Source of the DNA: DAOTTI01 sp034437795
GTDB lineage: Bacteria; Chloroflexota; UBA11872; UBA12225
Assembly (NCBI GenBank): GCA_034437795.1
Contig: DAOTTI010000189.1
Coordinates: forward strand, 1 to 64,000
Reading direction: 5' to 3'
Length of the DNA: 64,000 nt
Shown: one piece after another, positions 1-9,499 of the stretch
Position numbering within the stretch: position 1 is the first letter of the stretch
How the letters are laid out: each line of letters begins with the position of its first letter
Notes under the pieces: generated by a model
Database searches by the model: none
Seen by the model: only the letters and a program-made list of their open reading frames with translations
What the model was told of the DNA's origin: nothing
Made by a program: the position numbers and the translations under genes

Positions 1-2
1 GC

Positions 3-551
3 CACGGCCCCGCGCCGGCAGAGCTGGAGCGCGCGCTGGCCGCGGCGGCCCGCGTCCCCGCAGGGGCCGGCGGCCTGCTCTTCCTCCCGTACCTGGAAGG
101 CGAGCGGGCGCCGATCTGGAACCCGCGGGCCCGAGGGGCCTTCATCGGCCTGGCGACGGCGCACGGCCCGGCCGACCTGCTTCGGGCGGTGCTGGAAGGC
201 GTGGCCTGCTCGGTGCGGCACATCCTGGAGGAAGCGGCCGCGGCCAGCGGCCAGCGCCCGGCCGAGGTGCGCGTCGCCGGCGGCGGCGCCCGCCTCGCCC
301 TTTGGAACCAGATCAAGGCGGACATCGTGGGATCGCCCCTGCGGCCGTGCGCCGTCTCCGAAAATGGGGTGCTGGGCGCGGCCATGCTGGCGGCGCTGAG
401 CACCGGCTGCCATCCAGACGTGACGGCCGCAGGGGAGGCGATGGTTGCGCTCCAGGAGGCGGTGACGCATAAGGCCGGCCATCGCGCCGCCTACGACCGC
501 CTGTTCGAACGCTATACGGCGCTCTATCCCAGGCTGCGCGACCTGTTCTGA
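3..551 (+). CDS. FGGY-family carbohydrate kinase, C-terminal part (xylulokinase-like)
   Basis: The open frame runs in from the left edge, so the N-terminal half is missing. The visible 182 residues are the second actin-like domain of an FGGY sugar kinase: LLFLPYLEGERAPIWNP followed by RGAFIGL is the classic family signature, and VAGGGARLALWNQIKADI is the ATP-binding GGGA segment. Such enzymes phosphorylate a pentose or hexulose with ATP in the cytoplasm. Xylulokinase is the closest match by eye, but the substrate cannot be fixed without the N-terminal domain. It ends 20 bp before the convergent helicase gene, with no room for a long terminator. Confidence 0.9.
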   Translation, partial: HGPAPAELERALAAAARVPAGAGGLLFLPYLEGERAPIWNPRARGAFIGLATAHGPADLLRAVLEGVACSVRHILEEAAAASGQRPAEVRVAGGGARLALWNQIKADIVGSPLRPCAVSENGVLGAAMLAALSTGCHPDVTAAGEAMVALQEAVTHKAGHRAAYDRLFERYTALYPRLRDLF

Positions 552-571
552 GACGCCAGCTATGGCGACGA

Positions 572-3500
572 TCACGACGGCAGCGGGACCGGCTGCCCCG
601 CCTCTGCGGCCCGCCGCTCTGGCGGCGCCGCCGCAGCCGGCACAGCCGGCGCGGCCGGCAATCCCGTGCCCAGGCGCAGGCTCTGCGCCACGATCCCGCG
701 GCGCAGGAGGTGGTCTCCCACCTCCAGCTTTGGTGCCAGGCGGCGCGCCTGGCTGCTGTGCGGCGCGCCGGCGCGCAAGGCCTCCCGCAGCTGCGACCCA
801 AGGTCCAGCGTTTTGTTCATCGCCATCAGCAGGTCGCCCTCACTGACCGGCATCTGCTCCAGCAGGCTGGCGAAGGTGGCGCCGCGGCACCAGGCCAGCA
901 CCGGCCCGTAGAAGCCGGCGTTCGGCCCGGCGGTGATCGCCAGGCCGGCCTCGGCTTCGGCACGCTGCACCGCCGCCAGGGCCTCCCCCAGCCTGGGGCG
1001 CAGGTCCCACAGCCGGGGCGTAAGCTGGTAGCGGTTCCAGCGCGGCCCCTCGCGGTCGTAGCAGAACCAGGACAGCACCTCCATTAGCTCGGCCGGCGCC
1101 AGCGCGTCGAAGAGCCCGTCCCAGGCCAGGTTCAGGAGCAGGAGGCCATTCGGGTCATAGACGCGGGCGAGCACGGCCGCCTTGTCGGTCGGGCGCAGCA
1201 GGGCCTCGCCGGCCTCAACGTCGGTGCGCGCCCCCGCCAGGGGGGCGTCATGGAGGCGGCGCACGGCCATGCCCTTCGCCGCCACCGGCTCCAGGTAGCC
1301 GAACCGCGCCATGACGCCGGTCAGGGCCGCCAGCGTGCGCTGGGCCTGCGTGGCTGCCTCGTCTTCCAGGGCCGCCGCGTGGCGCTCCGCCTCGGCCAGC
1401 GCCCGCAGGGCGGCCATCTCGCGCCGCAGGCTGCGCTCGTGCTCGCTCCGTACGGGACAGCGGTGGCAGGGGTGCTCCTGCAGAGCCGCCTCCAGGCTCC
1501 GCAGCTCACCGGCGGCCCGCTCCTCACTCTCTCGTACCCGCGCCAGGTCGCGCTCGAGTTGCTGCCTGGCGCTCTCCAACCGGCGCGCCTCGACGCCGGC
1601 CAGATCAGGTAGGTCCAGGCGCTTGAGCCGCGTCTGCAGGCGCCGCCACTCGCGGGGCCCAAGCAGGGCCCGCACGTTCTCCACCGGCCCGCTGACCTGG
1701 AGCAAGGCCTCCGGCAGCTCGACGGTCGGCCTGCCCTCCGGCACGCGGGTCACGTCTCCCCACTGGGTGATGGCCTCTACGCGGTTCCCGATCAGGACCA
1801 GGCCCGGCCCGCCCCCCAGGCGCCGGATGAACACGCCCCAGCCGCCGGGCCGGATGTCTTCCAGCGTGTGCGGTGGCTCGGCCCGCCCGCGAACGCCGGA
1901 GACGTAGATGACCTCGCCCCCCTGAAAGCGCTGAAACTCACGGCGCACCTCGTCCGGAGGCGGGACCGGCCAGGGCGGACGCGCCAGCTGCCGGAGCAAG
2001 ACGGCGCGCCCGGCCTCGGCCTGCCTGGCGCGCTTGCGCGCATCCGAGAGGTCGCGCCGCAGGCCGTTGTACTCGACAATGGCCGTATCCGGCACGCCCT
2101 CATAGGGGCAGCGATAATGCAGCGCCTCCGCGCGGGCACGAAGCGTCTCTACCTCGGCGGCCGCGCTCTTGAGCTCGTCGTTCACCTGGAACTGGCGCAG
2201 GCTGGAGCCGAACAGCCGCACCAGCCGGTCGCGCGCCGCCGCGCTGCCGTCCCACAGCGCCGCGACCGTGTTGTAGCGAGGGGTGAAGGCGCTCTTGATC
2301 GGGAGCAGCTCCCCGGTAATGATCGACAGCACCTCGGCGCACGACATCCACGGCGAGTAGAGGGAGACGGCAAAGCCCTTCGCGTCCAGCCCGCGCCGGC
2401 CGGCGCGCCCGACCAGCTGGGAGTACTCATTCGGGGTCAGGGGCCGGCGCGTCTCCCCATCGAACTTGACCGGCTCGGCGATGACCACGCTGCGGGCCGG
2501 CATGTTGATGCCCAGGGCCAGCGTCTCCGTGGCGAAGACGACGCCGATCAGCCCCGCGGCAAACAGCTCCTCCACCAGGGCCTTGAGCAGCGGCAGCAGG
2601 CCGGCATGGTGGAAGGCGATGCCCCGCTGCAGCAGGGCCACCAGCCTCTGGACCTGCTCCAGGGCCTGGTCCTCCGGCGACAGCAGATTGAGGTAGGCGC
2701 TGATCCGCTCGTGCCGGCGCCGGCGGGCGGCGCGGTCCCCTATCAGGTCCAGGGCGGCGCAGCTCTCCGCCGCCAGCTCGCAGGCGCGTCGGCCAAATAG
2801 GAAGTAGATGGCCGGCAGCATGCCTTCCTGCTCCAGCGTGAGCACCACGTCGCGGGGGCGAGGGATCTCCCGCGGGCGCGCCCCGGCGGGGATGCCGGCC
2901 GGTCGGGGGTAGCGTGACTCACCACCCACTCTGAGTGGTGCGCGGGCCAGGCCCGCCGCGTCGACCAGCAGCTCCAGCCGGCCATCGACGAAGTAGTAGT
3001 GCTCCAGGGGCACCGGCCTCGTGCGGTGGCTGACCAGCACCGTCTCCCGATGGACGAGCGAGATCCAGGTAGCGATCTCGTCCGCGTTGGCCACGGTGGC
3101 AGAGAGGCAGACCAGCTGGACGAACTTGGGGCAGTACAGGATGGCCTCCTCCCAGGTGGTGCCCCGCTCCGGATCGGCCAGAAAGTGCACCTCGTCGAAG
3201 ATGACGCAGCCCACGTCATCCAGGACGTGCGGGGTCTGCAGGAGCATGTTCCGCAGCACCTCGGTGGTCATGACCAGGACCTTGCCGTCCGGGTTCTCGG
3301 TGACGTCGCCGGTCAACAGGCCCACGTCGCCGTAGACGGCGCGCCAATCGCGGAACTTCTGATTGGACAGGGCCTTGATCGGCGAGGTGTAGATGGCGCG
3401 CAGGCCCTGCTCCCGCGCCAGGTGGATGGCGAATTCGGCGATCACCGTCTTGCCGCTGCCGGTCGGGGCGGCCGCCAGCACCGATCGTCCCGCGTCCAGG

Positions 3501-3715
3501 GCGTGGAGCGCCTCCAGCTGGAAGTCGTCGAGCGGAAAGGGGTAGCGCGCGGCGAAGCGCCGGATGGTGTCCGAGGTGATGGACGCGATTGCCGGCGCGG
3601 CGCGCCGGCGCCGTCGCGTCGCGGGGCCGGCGCCGGCGGACCTCGCCTGCCGGCGGGAAGTGGGCTCAGTTGCCTGGCTCGCACCTTCGACCGCGTTCGG
3701 TACAGTTCTCATCAT
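572..3715 (-). CDS. Ski2-like DEVH-box RNA helicase with DSHCT-type C-terminus
   Basis: About 1047 residues. Motifs seen in order: Walker A PTGSGKT near residue 84, IYTSPIKALSNQKFRDW (motif Ia), Walker B DEVH near residue 174, LSAT (motif III), FATETLALGINMPAR, and QLVGRAGRRGLD (motif VI). The C-terminal region includes a coiled-coil-like Arg/Glu/Ala-rich segment and an end resembling the DSHCT domain (DGLFDALAPAELMEVLSWF). Relatives unwind structured RNA in an ATP-dependent way. The start is uncertain: ATG at 3715 or 3712 follows a GGCAGG sequence, and GTG at 3739 would add eight residues. It is divergent from the DUF711 gene, leaving only some 20-50 bp for two promoters. Confidence 0.9.
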   Translation of the reverse strand: MMRTVPNAVEGASQATEPTSRRQARSAGAGPATRRRRRAAPAIASITSDTIRRFAARYPFPLDDFQLEALHALDAGRSVLAAAPTGSGKTVIAEFAIHLAREQGLRAIYTSPIKALSNQKFRDWRAVYGDVGLLTGDVTENPDGKVLVMTTEVLRNMLLQTPHVLDDVGCVIFDEVHFLADPERGTTWEEAILYCPKFVQLVCLSATVANADEIATWISLVHRETVLVSHRTRPVPLEHYYFVDGRLELLVDAAGLARAPLRVGGESRYPRPAGIPAGARPREIPRPRDVVLTLEQEGMLPAIYFLFGRRACELAAESCAALDLIGDRAARRRRHERISAYLNLLSPEDQALEQVQRLVALLQRGIAFHHAGLLPLLKALVEELFAAGLIGVVFATETLALGINMPARSVVIAEPVKFDGETRRPLTPNEYSQLVGRAGRRGLDAKGFAVSLYSPWMSCAEVLSIITGELLPIKSAFTPRYNTVAALWDGSAAARDRLVRLFGSSLRQFQVNDELKSAAAEVETLRARAEALHYRCPYEGVPDTAIVEYNGLRRDLSDARKRARQAEAGRAVLLRQLARPPWPVPPPDEVRREFQRFQGGEVIYVSGVRGRAEPPHTLEDIRPGGWGVFIRRLGGGPGLVLIGNRVEAITQWGDVTRVPEGRPTVELPEALLQVSGPVENVRALLGPREWRRLQTRLKRLDLPDLAGVEARRLESARQQLERDLARVRESEERAAGELRSLEAALQEHPCHRCPVRSEHERSLRREMAALRALAEAERHAAALEDEAATQAQRTLAALTGVMARFGYLEPVAAKGMAVRRLHDAPLAGARTDVEAGEALLRPTDKAAVLARVYDPNGLLLLNLAWDGLFDALAPAELMEVLSWFCYDREGPRWNRYQLTPRLWDLRPRLGEALAAVQRAEAEAGLAITAGPNAGFYGPVLAWCRGATFASLLEQMPVSEGDLLMAMNKTLDLGSQLREALRAGAPHSSQARRLAPKLEVGDHLLRRGIVAQSLRLGTGLPAAPAVPAAAAPPERRAAEAGQPVPLPS

Positions 3716-3760
3716 CCTGCCGCGCCATGCGCCGGCCACTCTGAGCCGAGTCTAGCAGCC

Positions 3761-5101
3761 GTGAAGATCCGCGCCGTCACCATTGGCGCGCCCGTTCGCT
3801 TCCCCCTGCCGGCGGGCGTGCTCCCCGCCGCCGGCCGGCTGGCGCGCCTGATCCGCGAGGCGCTGATTGGCGCGGGGCTGGAGGTGCAGACCACGCGCCT
3901 GGCCACGCCCCCGCTCGACACCGCGCTCGCCGGCCGGCCGGGGCCGGCCGGCGGCGCCTCGGCAGCGCTGGACCTGGCGCGGGCCCTGGAACAGGACGGC
4001 GCCAGGGAGGGCCTCGAGTACTCGGCCCTGGGAGCGATCGATACGACGGCGCCCGGCCAGAGCGGGTGGGAGCCACTGCTGGAGGCGATGCCCGAGATCA
4101 TTGCCAGGACGGAGCGGGTCTTTTGCGCGGCGATGGTCGGAACGCGCCGCCACGGCATCAATCTGGCCGCCACCCGCGCCTGCGGGCGCGTGATCGCCCG
4201 CGTGGCGCGGGAGACGCCGGATGGGTTCGGCAACCTGCGCTTCGCCGCCCTGGCCAACTGCCCACCCCACATCCCCTTCTTCCCCGCGGCCTACCACGAC
4301 GGGGGGGAGCACCTTGCGGCCGGCATCGCCCTGGAGGCCGCCGACGTGGCCGTAGCCGCCTTCGCCGACGCCACGAGCCTGGAGCATGCGCGGGAGCGCC
4401 TGATCCAGGACCTGGCCGGCGCCGTGCAGCGGGTCACGGAGACGGCGGCCGGCGCCGTGGGGCGCTATCGCGGGCCGATGACGGCCGTCTTTACCGGCGT
4501 TGACCTCTCGCTGGCGCCGTTTCCCGCCGCGGATCGGAGCATGGCCGGCGCGCTTGAACGGCTGGGCCTGCCCGCCTTCGGCGCGCACGGCACCGCCTTT
4601 CTGGCAGCCTTCCTGACCGAGTGCCTGCAGCGCGTGGCCGGCGCGCTGGGGCAGGCCGCCCCCACCGGCTTCTCCGGCCTGATGCTGCCGGTCCTGGAGG
4701 ACGCGGTCCTGGCCAGGCGCGCCGCCGAGGGCACCTTTGGCGTGGATAGCCTGCTCCTGTACGCGGCGCTGTGCGGGCTCGGACTGGACACGGTGCCCCT
4801 GCCGGGCGATACGGCGCCGGGCGAGCTCGGCGCGATCATCCTGGACATGGCCACCCTTGCCGTGCGCCTGAACAAGCCCTTGACGGCGCGCCTCTTTCCC
4901 GTGCCGGGCAAGCGGGCCGGCGACCCCGTGCAGTGGGACTTCGCCTACTTCGCCCCGTCGCGCGTGCTCCCCGTGCGAGGCCTGGCGCCCGCCGGCCTGC
5001 TGGCCCAGGCCGAACGCTACAATCCGGGCGCCGGAAAGGAAGATGCATCATGGCTGCAGACGAGAGCAACCAGTTCCACGGGATCATCCCGCCCATCCTG
5101 A
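3761..5101 (+). CDS. DUF711 family protein
   Basis: 446 residues beginning VKIRAVTIGAPVRFPL from a GTG codon. The same frame is open upstream to 2999, but that part is antisense to the helicase and has no family similarity, so GTG 3761 is preferred. Sequence such as RFANLRFAALANCPPHIPFFPAAYH and SVDSLLLYAALCGLGLDTVPLPGD matches the general layout of DUF711 proteins as I remember it. The biochemical role of the family is not established. The 3' end overlaps the DapA-like gene by 52 bp in another frame, which argues for co-transcription and coupling. The last dozen residues (from TRATSSTG on) lie in that overlap and may be a non-conserved tail. Confidence 0.75.
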   Translation: MKIRAVTIGAPVRFPLPAGVLPAAGRLARLIREALIGAGLEVQTTRLATPPLDTALAGRPGPAGGASAALDLARALEQDGAREGLEYSALGAIDTTAPGQSGWEPLLEAMPEIIARTERVFCAAMVGTRRHGINLAATRACGRVIARVARETPDGFGNLRFAALANCPPHIPFFPAAYHDGGEHLAAGIALEAADVAVAAFADATSLEHARERLIQDLAGAVQRVTETAAGAVGRYRGPMTAVFTGVDLSLAPFPAADRSMAGALERLGLPAFGAHGTAFLAAFLTECLQRVAGALGQAAPTGFSGLMLPVLEDAVLARRAAEGTFGVDSLLLYAALCGLGLDTVPLPGDTAPGELGAIILDMATLAVRLNKPLTARLFPVPGKRAGDPVQWDFAYFAPSRVLPVRGLAPAGLLAQAERYNPGAGKEDASWLQTRATSSTGSSRPS

Positions 5102-5991
5102 CCCCGCTCCAGGCGGATGGGATGGTGGACCTTCGCTCGCTCTTCCGGCTCACGCGCTGGCTGCTCCACGAAGGGGTGCACGGCATCTGGGCCTGCGGCA
5201 CCACCGGTGAGTTCGCCTGCATCGACGCCGACGAGCGCGAGCACACCATTGGCACCTGCGTCGAGGCCGCCGACGGGCGCGTACCCGTGATCGCCAACAT
5301 CTCGGACTGCAGCACGCGGCTGGTGATCGAGCACGGCAAGCGCGCGCTGCGGGCCGGCGCTGACGCCGTGGCCGTCACCCCACCCTACTACTACATCAAC
5401 AGCCAGGACGAGCTGCTCGACCTCTACCGCGCGGTGCGGGACGCCATCGACGCGCCGCTCTTCGTCTACAACATCCCCGCCACAGTCAAGGTCAAGGTCG
5501 AGATCCCCACCATCGCCACCCTGGCCGAAGAAGGCACCATCGCCGGCATTAAGGACAGCCAGAACGACCTTGACTTTGCGCGCGGGCTGATTCAGGCCGT
5601 CGAAGAGCGCGGGGCGTCGCTGCGCGTTTTTCTGGGGACGCGCTCCCTGATCGACGCTGGCCTGCTGATTGGCGCCCACGGCGCAATTCCGGGCATCGCC
5701 AACGTCGTGCCCCGCGCCTGCGTCCAGGTCTATGAGGCGGCGCTGAAGGGGGACTGGGACGCCGCGGCGGCGGCCCAGCGCCTGGTCAATGCCGCGATGC
5801 AGTTGACCCGCGTGGTCAAGAGTTCCGCCCACTCAGCCGGCATGGGCGGCATGAAGGCGGCGCTCAAGGCCATGGGGGTGATCGCCACCGCCTACGTCGC
5901 CCATCCGCTGCGCACGCCTTCGGACGACGAGCAGGACCGCATCGCCCAGCTCGTCCGGGAGTTGGGCCTGCGCGCACCCGTGCCCGCCTAA
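5050..5991 (+). CDS. DapA/NanA-family aldolase (dihydrodipicolinate synthase-like)
   Basis: 313 residues starting MAADESNQFHGIIPPILTP. It shows the family landmarks: GTTGE near residue 49 (carbonyl binding), the catalytic Tyr in LFVYNIPA and the Schiff-base Lys in IAGIKDSQND. Members are class I aldolases that make or cleave pyruvate C-C bonds; DapA itself condenses pyruvate with aspartate semialdehyde, while others split sialic acid or keto-deoxy sugar acids. With DUF711 as upstream neighbour and no lysine genes nearby, a catabolic keto-acid lyase is as likely as true DapA. An in-frame extension upstream lies antisense and inside DUF711 and is not supported. Confidence 0.85.
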   Translation: MAADESNQFHGIIPPILTPLQADGMVDLRSLFRLTRWLLHEGVHGIWACGTTGEFACIDADEREHTIGTCVEAADGRVPVIANISDCSTRLVIEHGKRALRAGADAVAVTPPYYYINSQDELLDLYRAVRDAIDAPLFVYNIPATVKVKVEIPTIATLAEEGTIAGIKDSQNDLDFARGLIQAVEERGASLRVFLGTRSLIDAGLLIGAHGAIPGIANVVPRACVQVYEAALKGDWDAAAAAQRLVNAAMQLTRVVKSSAHSAGMGGMKAALKAMGVIATAYVAHPLRTPSDDEQDRIAQLVRELGLRAPVPA

Positions 5992-6181
5992 CGCGGACGC
6001 TTCACAACCAATCGTCTCTCCCTCTGGCAAAAGGCCGGGGTGAGGGCTCCCCCTAGAGTTCCCTCTCCCTTTGAGGGCGCCGAGCTTCCCCTCTCCCAAA
6101 GGGACAGGGTGAGGGCTCCACTCGTGCAGGATCGGTCATGCCCCCTCGGGGCGCCAACGCCCTGGGCCGGTCCCTCTCCCG
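5992..6181. repeat. Dispersed REP-like repeats, two copies
   Basis: Non-coding gap between convergent genes. It contains two copies of a motif built from CCCTCTCCC, a short GGGA-containing return arm and GGGTGAGGGCTCC. The same motif recurs near 24.9, 26.3, 32.8, 40.4, 57.9 and 61.2 kb. The arms can form small hairpins, so it may act as a transcription end for the flanking convergent genes. Confidence 0.6.
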
Positions 6182-7165
6182 TCAGGTGACGCGATAGATC
6201 TCGACCGCGCCCGACCAGCCGAGCACACTGCGCGCGCCAGGCTGCGTCGAGCCGGCGATGAAGTAGGCGCTGGCGCCGACACCGGCCCCACCCAGTCCGT
6301 GCCTGGGCGTGGGCAAGGGCGGAAGCGCGCGCCAGGTCCTGGCCTGCAGATCGAAGAGCTCGGCGTCGGGGAAGACGCGCCCGGGCAGGCCAGGATCTTC
6401 ACCACCGGCGGCGATGAGCGCCGACCGCTCACCCGACGTCACCGCCGCCAGGCCCAGGCCGCTACGCGCCACCGGCAGCGGGGGTAGCGATTCCCAGCGA
6501 TCAGCCACGGGGTCGTAGGCCTCGACCGTGGCCAGGTTCTGGCCGCGCCAGCGCCCGCCGACGGCGAAGACTAGCCCGCCGGCCGCGGCCACCCCCAGAT
6601 GCTCGCGGGGCGCGCTCAGGGGCGCGCGTCGCTCCCAACGGTCGGCCACGGGGTCGTAGGCGAACGTACTCTGGGGCGCGTCGCCGGTCCCACCCGCAAA
6701 GATGAGGCGCCCCGCCACGGCCGCCATCCCGCCGGCCCACCGCCCCGCAGGCAGTGGCGCTACCGACTGCCAGCGCGTTCCATTTGGCAGCTCGAGAACG
6801 AGCATGTCGGAGCGGGGCGGGCGCCCGCACTGGTCGCTACCGCCGGCGACGAAGACCCGATGGCCGGCCGCGGCCGCCGCGGCGTGGTTCAGCGGATGGG
6901 GCCGGGCCGGCCCTTCCCGCCACGTGCCGTCACGCAGGTGCAGCACGTCAACGCGGGCCGTCGCGCCGCCGGCGCCGGCCAGCCCGCCGATGACGACGAT
7001 CTCCTGCGCGGTCGCGACAACGGCCACCTCCCCTCGCGGCGCAGGCACGGCCGGGCCACGCGACCAGCCTGGCCCGGGGGTGGCCTCCCGCCGGAACGGC
7101 CCGCAGGCCCAGGCCGCGCTGGCGCCGGCCACCAGGGCCAGAGCGCCGAGACTGCGTCTAATCAC
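6182..7165 (-). CDS. Kelch-repeat lipoprotein
   Basis: 327 residues if started at GTG 7165, which places a typical lipoprotein leader (IRRSLGALALVAGASAAWAC, Cys about residue 21) at the N-terminus. The open frame continues upstream to 7387 but without sensible sequence. The body is a chain of kelch units, each with a GG pair and a downstream W (for example VIGGLAGAGG, VFVAGGSDQCG, LIFAGGTGD, VFAVGGRWRG, IAAGGEDPG), followed by YDPVADRWE-type blades. Such units fold as a beta-propeller, here probably anchored outside the membrane. Function unknown; partner binding or galactose-oxidase-like folds are typical. Confidence 0.8.
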   Translation of the reverse strand: MIRRSLGALALVAGASAAWACGPFRREATPGPGWSRGPAVPAPRGEVAVVATAQEIVVIGGLAGAGGATARVDVLHLRDGTWREGPARPHPLNHAAAAAAGHRVFVAGGSDQCGRPPRSDMLVLELPNGTRWQSVAPLPAGRWAGGMAAVAGRLIFAGGTGDAPQSTFAYDPVADRWERRAPLSAPREHLGVAAAGGLVFAVGGRWRGQNLATVEAYDPVADRWESLPPLPVARSGLGLAAVTSGERSALIAAGGEDPGLPGRVFPDAELFDLQARTWRALPPLPTPRHGLGGAGVGASAYFIAGSTQPGARSVLGWSGAVEIYRVT

Positions 7166-7537
7166 GACATAGAGGCTACGATGCCGGGCTGGTAACGCGG
7201 GCGCGCAAGGTCCGGCCGACGCCACCTCATGGCCGTCATTCCCCCTCACTGTCTCCCCGTCCCCGTGCCTACGCGTCGGAGCAAGCCGCACGGCCGCTGC
7301 TTTTCCTCCCCGTCTCCCGCACGCGGGAGAAGGGGCCAGGGGGTGACGGCTGTCCTCCTCTCGCGGCGCAGTCCGAGCCGGCGGCACTCACGTCCACCGG
7401 CCGCGGTCCCCGTGCCCCTCCCCACGTCTCCGCGTCCCCACGTCGGGGCGGGGGTGTGGTGGGGTGGCGCTCGATCCCTGGCCGGGGGCGCCGCGTCCCC
7501 ACGTCGGGGGGGGTGTGGCAGGGGCCGCGCCGCGTGC
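7166..7537. other. Intergenic region with degenerate GC-rich repeats
   Basis: No credible gene. It holds two near-identical direct copies of a CGCGTCCCCACGTCGGGG block followed by GGTGTGG at about 7430-7520, and a palindromic CTCCCGCACGCGGGAG block followed by GGGGCCAGGGGGTGA near 7313-7345. The reverse complement of the second block reappears near 40.5 kb, so it is a dispersed element. Confidence 0.5.
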
Positions 7538-9103
7538 TCAGCGCGCCGCGACGCGGCCCCGATCCGGCACCCGCTCCTTGAACCGCAGCGCGAACTCGTA
7601 CACCTGGAGGTATTTGCCGGCGCTCTGCGCCCAGGAGAAGTCCGCCTGCATGCCCTGCTCCTGCAGCCGGCGCCAGACCTCCGGATGGCGGTAGGTCTCG
7701 CAGGCGCGGATCACGGCGGCGAATAGATCCAGCGGATCGTAGCGCTCGAAGCGGAAGCCCCGCCCCTCGCCGGTGCGGGGGTTCCAATCCGGCACCGTAT
7801 CCGCCAGGCCGCCGGTGGCGCGCACGACCGGCACGCTGCCGTAGCGCATGGCGATCATCTGTCCCAGGCCACACGGCTCGTAGCGGCTGGGCATCACAAA
7901 GATGTCCGCACCGGCATAGATGCGCTGCGCCAGCGGGGTATCGAAGCGGATGAAGGCCGCCGCGCGGTCCGGATGGCGCTGCTGCACCTGGAGCAGCGCC
8001 CGCTGGTAGTGCTCATCCCCCAGCCCGAGCACGACCAGCTGCACGGGCTGATGAAGCAAGGCATCCAGCACCGGCAGCAGGATGTCCAGGCCCTTCTGGC
8101 TGGTCAGCCGGCCGACCATGCCAATCAGCGGGCGGTGAGGATCGACCGGCAGGCCGGCCTCGCGTTGCAGGGCGGCCTTGTTTTGCGCCCGCAGATCGAG
8201 GCTGGCCACGCTGTAGTTGGCCGGCAGGTAGGGGTCGGTTCGCGGGTCGTAGCGCTCGAGGTCGATACCGTTCAGGATGCCGAAGAGGCGATCCTGGCGC
8301 TCCCGCAGCAAGGGGTCCAGCTTCTCGCCATATTCGGGGGTCAGGATCTCCCGCGCGTAGCGCTCGCTCACGGTGGTGATGGCGTCCGCGAACAGGATGC
8401 CGCGCCCCATCAGGTCGACCACGTGCGCCAGCTCCGCGATCTTCGGGTACAGGAAGCCGTACTCGGCCACGCCGGCCAGCCACAGGAAGCGGAAGTCGAA
8501 GATCCCCTGATAGGCCAGGTTGTGGATGGTGAAGACGGTGGCGGTATCGACGAAGAAGGGGTCGTCCTTGTAGATCGTGTTCAGCCAGTTCGGCACGATG
8601 CCGGTGTGCCAATCATTGCAGTGGATGACGTCCGGGCGCCAGTTGAGCGCGCGGCACATCTCCAGCGCGGCGCGGCAGAAGAGGACGAACCGCTCGCCGT
8701 CATCCGCGTAGCAGTAGATGTGCTCCCGATTGAAGTACCGCTCGCTCTCGACCAGATACACCGGCACAGCGGCAGGCTCCTGGCCAGCAGCCAGACGTAG
8801 CTCCCCGCGGCGGATGGTGACCGGCTCCAGCCAGTCGCCAAGGGGAACGGCCAGGCGCGGAACCACAGGCTCAGGCGCCAGGGCCGACTCGGGGATGAGG
8901 CCGTACCGTGGCAGGCACACCCGCACGTCGACCCCGTACCGGGCGAGCGCCTTGGGCAAGGCAGCCGCCACGTCCCCGAGGCCACCGGTCTTGGCGAAGC
9001 CTTCTACCTCCGCACTGAGGAAGAGCACGCGCAGCGGCCGCCGGCCGTGCGAAGAGACCGCCGGTTTCGCCAGGTCCCCTGGGCCCCTCAGCTCCGCCGC
9101 CAT
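7538..9103 (-). CDS. glgA: Glycogen synthase (ADP-glucose type)
   Basis: 521 residues from ATG 9103, which has an AGGCGG ribosome site just upstream; longer in-frame starts exist but add unrelated sequence. Family marks are RVLFLSAEVEGFAKTGGLGDV near the N-terminus (the K-T-G-G-L glycosyl-donor binding loop), NDWHTGIVPNWL, VFTIHNLAYQGIF, GMVGRLTSQKGLD and the C-terminal PSRYEPCGLGQMIAMRYG with its catalytic Glu. The GT5 enzyme transfers glucose from ADP-glucose to the glycogen chain in the cytoplasm. No other glycogen gene is adjacent. Confidence 0.93.
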   Translation of the reverse strand: MAAELRGPGDLAKPAVSSHGRRPLRVLFLSAEVEGFAKTGGLGDVAAALPKALARYGVDVRVCLPRYGLIPESALAPEPVVPRLAVPLGDWLEPVTIRRGELRLAAGQEPAAVPVYLVESERYFNREHIYCYADDGERFVLFCRAALEMCRALNWRPDVIHCNDWHTGIVPNWLNTIYKDDPFFVDTATVFTIHNLAYQGIFDFRFLWLAGVAEYGFLYPKIAELAHVVDLMGRGILFADAITTVSERYAREILTPEYGEKLDPLLRERQDRLFGILNGIDLERYDPRTDPYLPANYSVASLDLRAQNKAALQREAGLPVDPHRPLIGMVGRLTSQKGLDILLPVLDALLHQPVQLVVLGLGDEHYQRALLQVQQRHPDRAAAFIRFDTPLAQRIYAGADIFVMPSRYEPCGLGQMIAMRYGSVPVVRATGGLADTVPDWNPRTGEGRGFRFERYDPLDLFAAVIRACETYRHPEVWRRLQEQGMQADFSWAQSAGKYLQVYEFALRFKERVPDRGRVAAR

Positions 9104-9499
9104 CACGCCGCCTGGCAGGCCTTCGGCCAGGTTCCCCAGGACCTGGCCTTCGACGCCGGCGATATCCCGCTGTGATCGTTCCAAGTCTGGCCGCGCACCC
9201 TTTCCGCCAGTTGCTATCGCAACTCCTGTACCACTACAAGTTAACGCCCCTGGTATATGAAAAGTTCGCATCTGGTTGAGGTGCGGCCGGACGCAGCGCT
9301 GTGGCGGGGACGCTGCGTTCGCTTCCGCAGGCCACGGCCACAGACCGCGGGGTGGGATCATGCCTCCGCCGTGATCGTGATGGCGCATGGCCAGCGCTGC
9401 CGCCGGCCATGCGCCACAGCGCGCAAAAGCGCAGGCCGTGCCCGCCCCGCGTTTACCGAAGCGCGAGCCTGGCCCGCGGCATCAATGGCGGAAGTGGCG
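9104..9499. other. Intergenic region between purH and glgA
   Basis: No supported gene. It must contain the glgA leader and the 3' flank of purH, both on the minus strand. The short AT-rich stretch near 9225-9265 is the most promoter-like part but no clear -35/-10 pair can be assigned. A 12-bp perfect hairpin lies at 9381-9416. Confidence 0.5.
9381..9416 (-). terminator. 12-bp perfect inverted repeat downstream of purH
   Basis: Arms TGGCGCATGGCC and GGCCATGCGCCA with a 12-nt loop, starting 84 nt past the purH stop. The position suits a transcription end for purH, but there is no T-run, so an intrinsic terminator is not proven. Confidence 0.4.

Noticed and set aside
2999..3760. Upstream extension of the DUF711 frame to 2999
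   Set aside because: It is antisense to conserved helicase codons and shows no family similarity; GTG 3761 gives the known start of the family.
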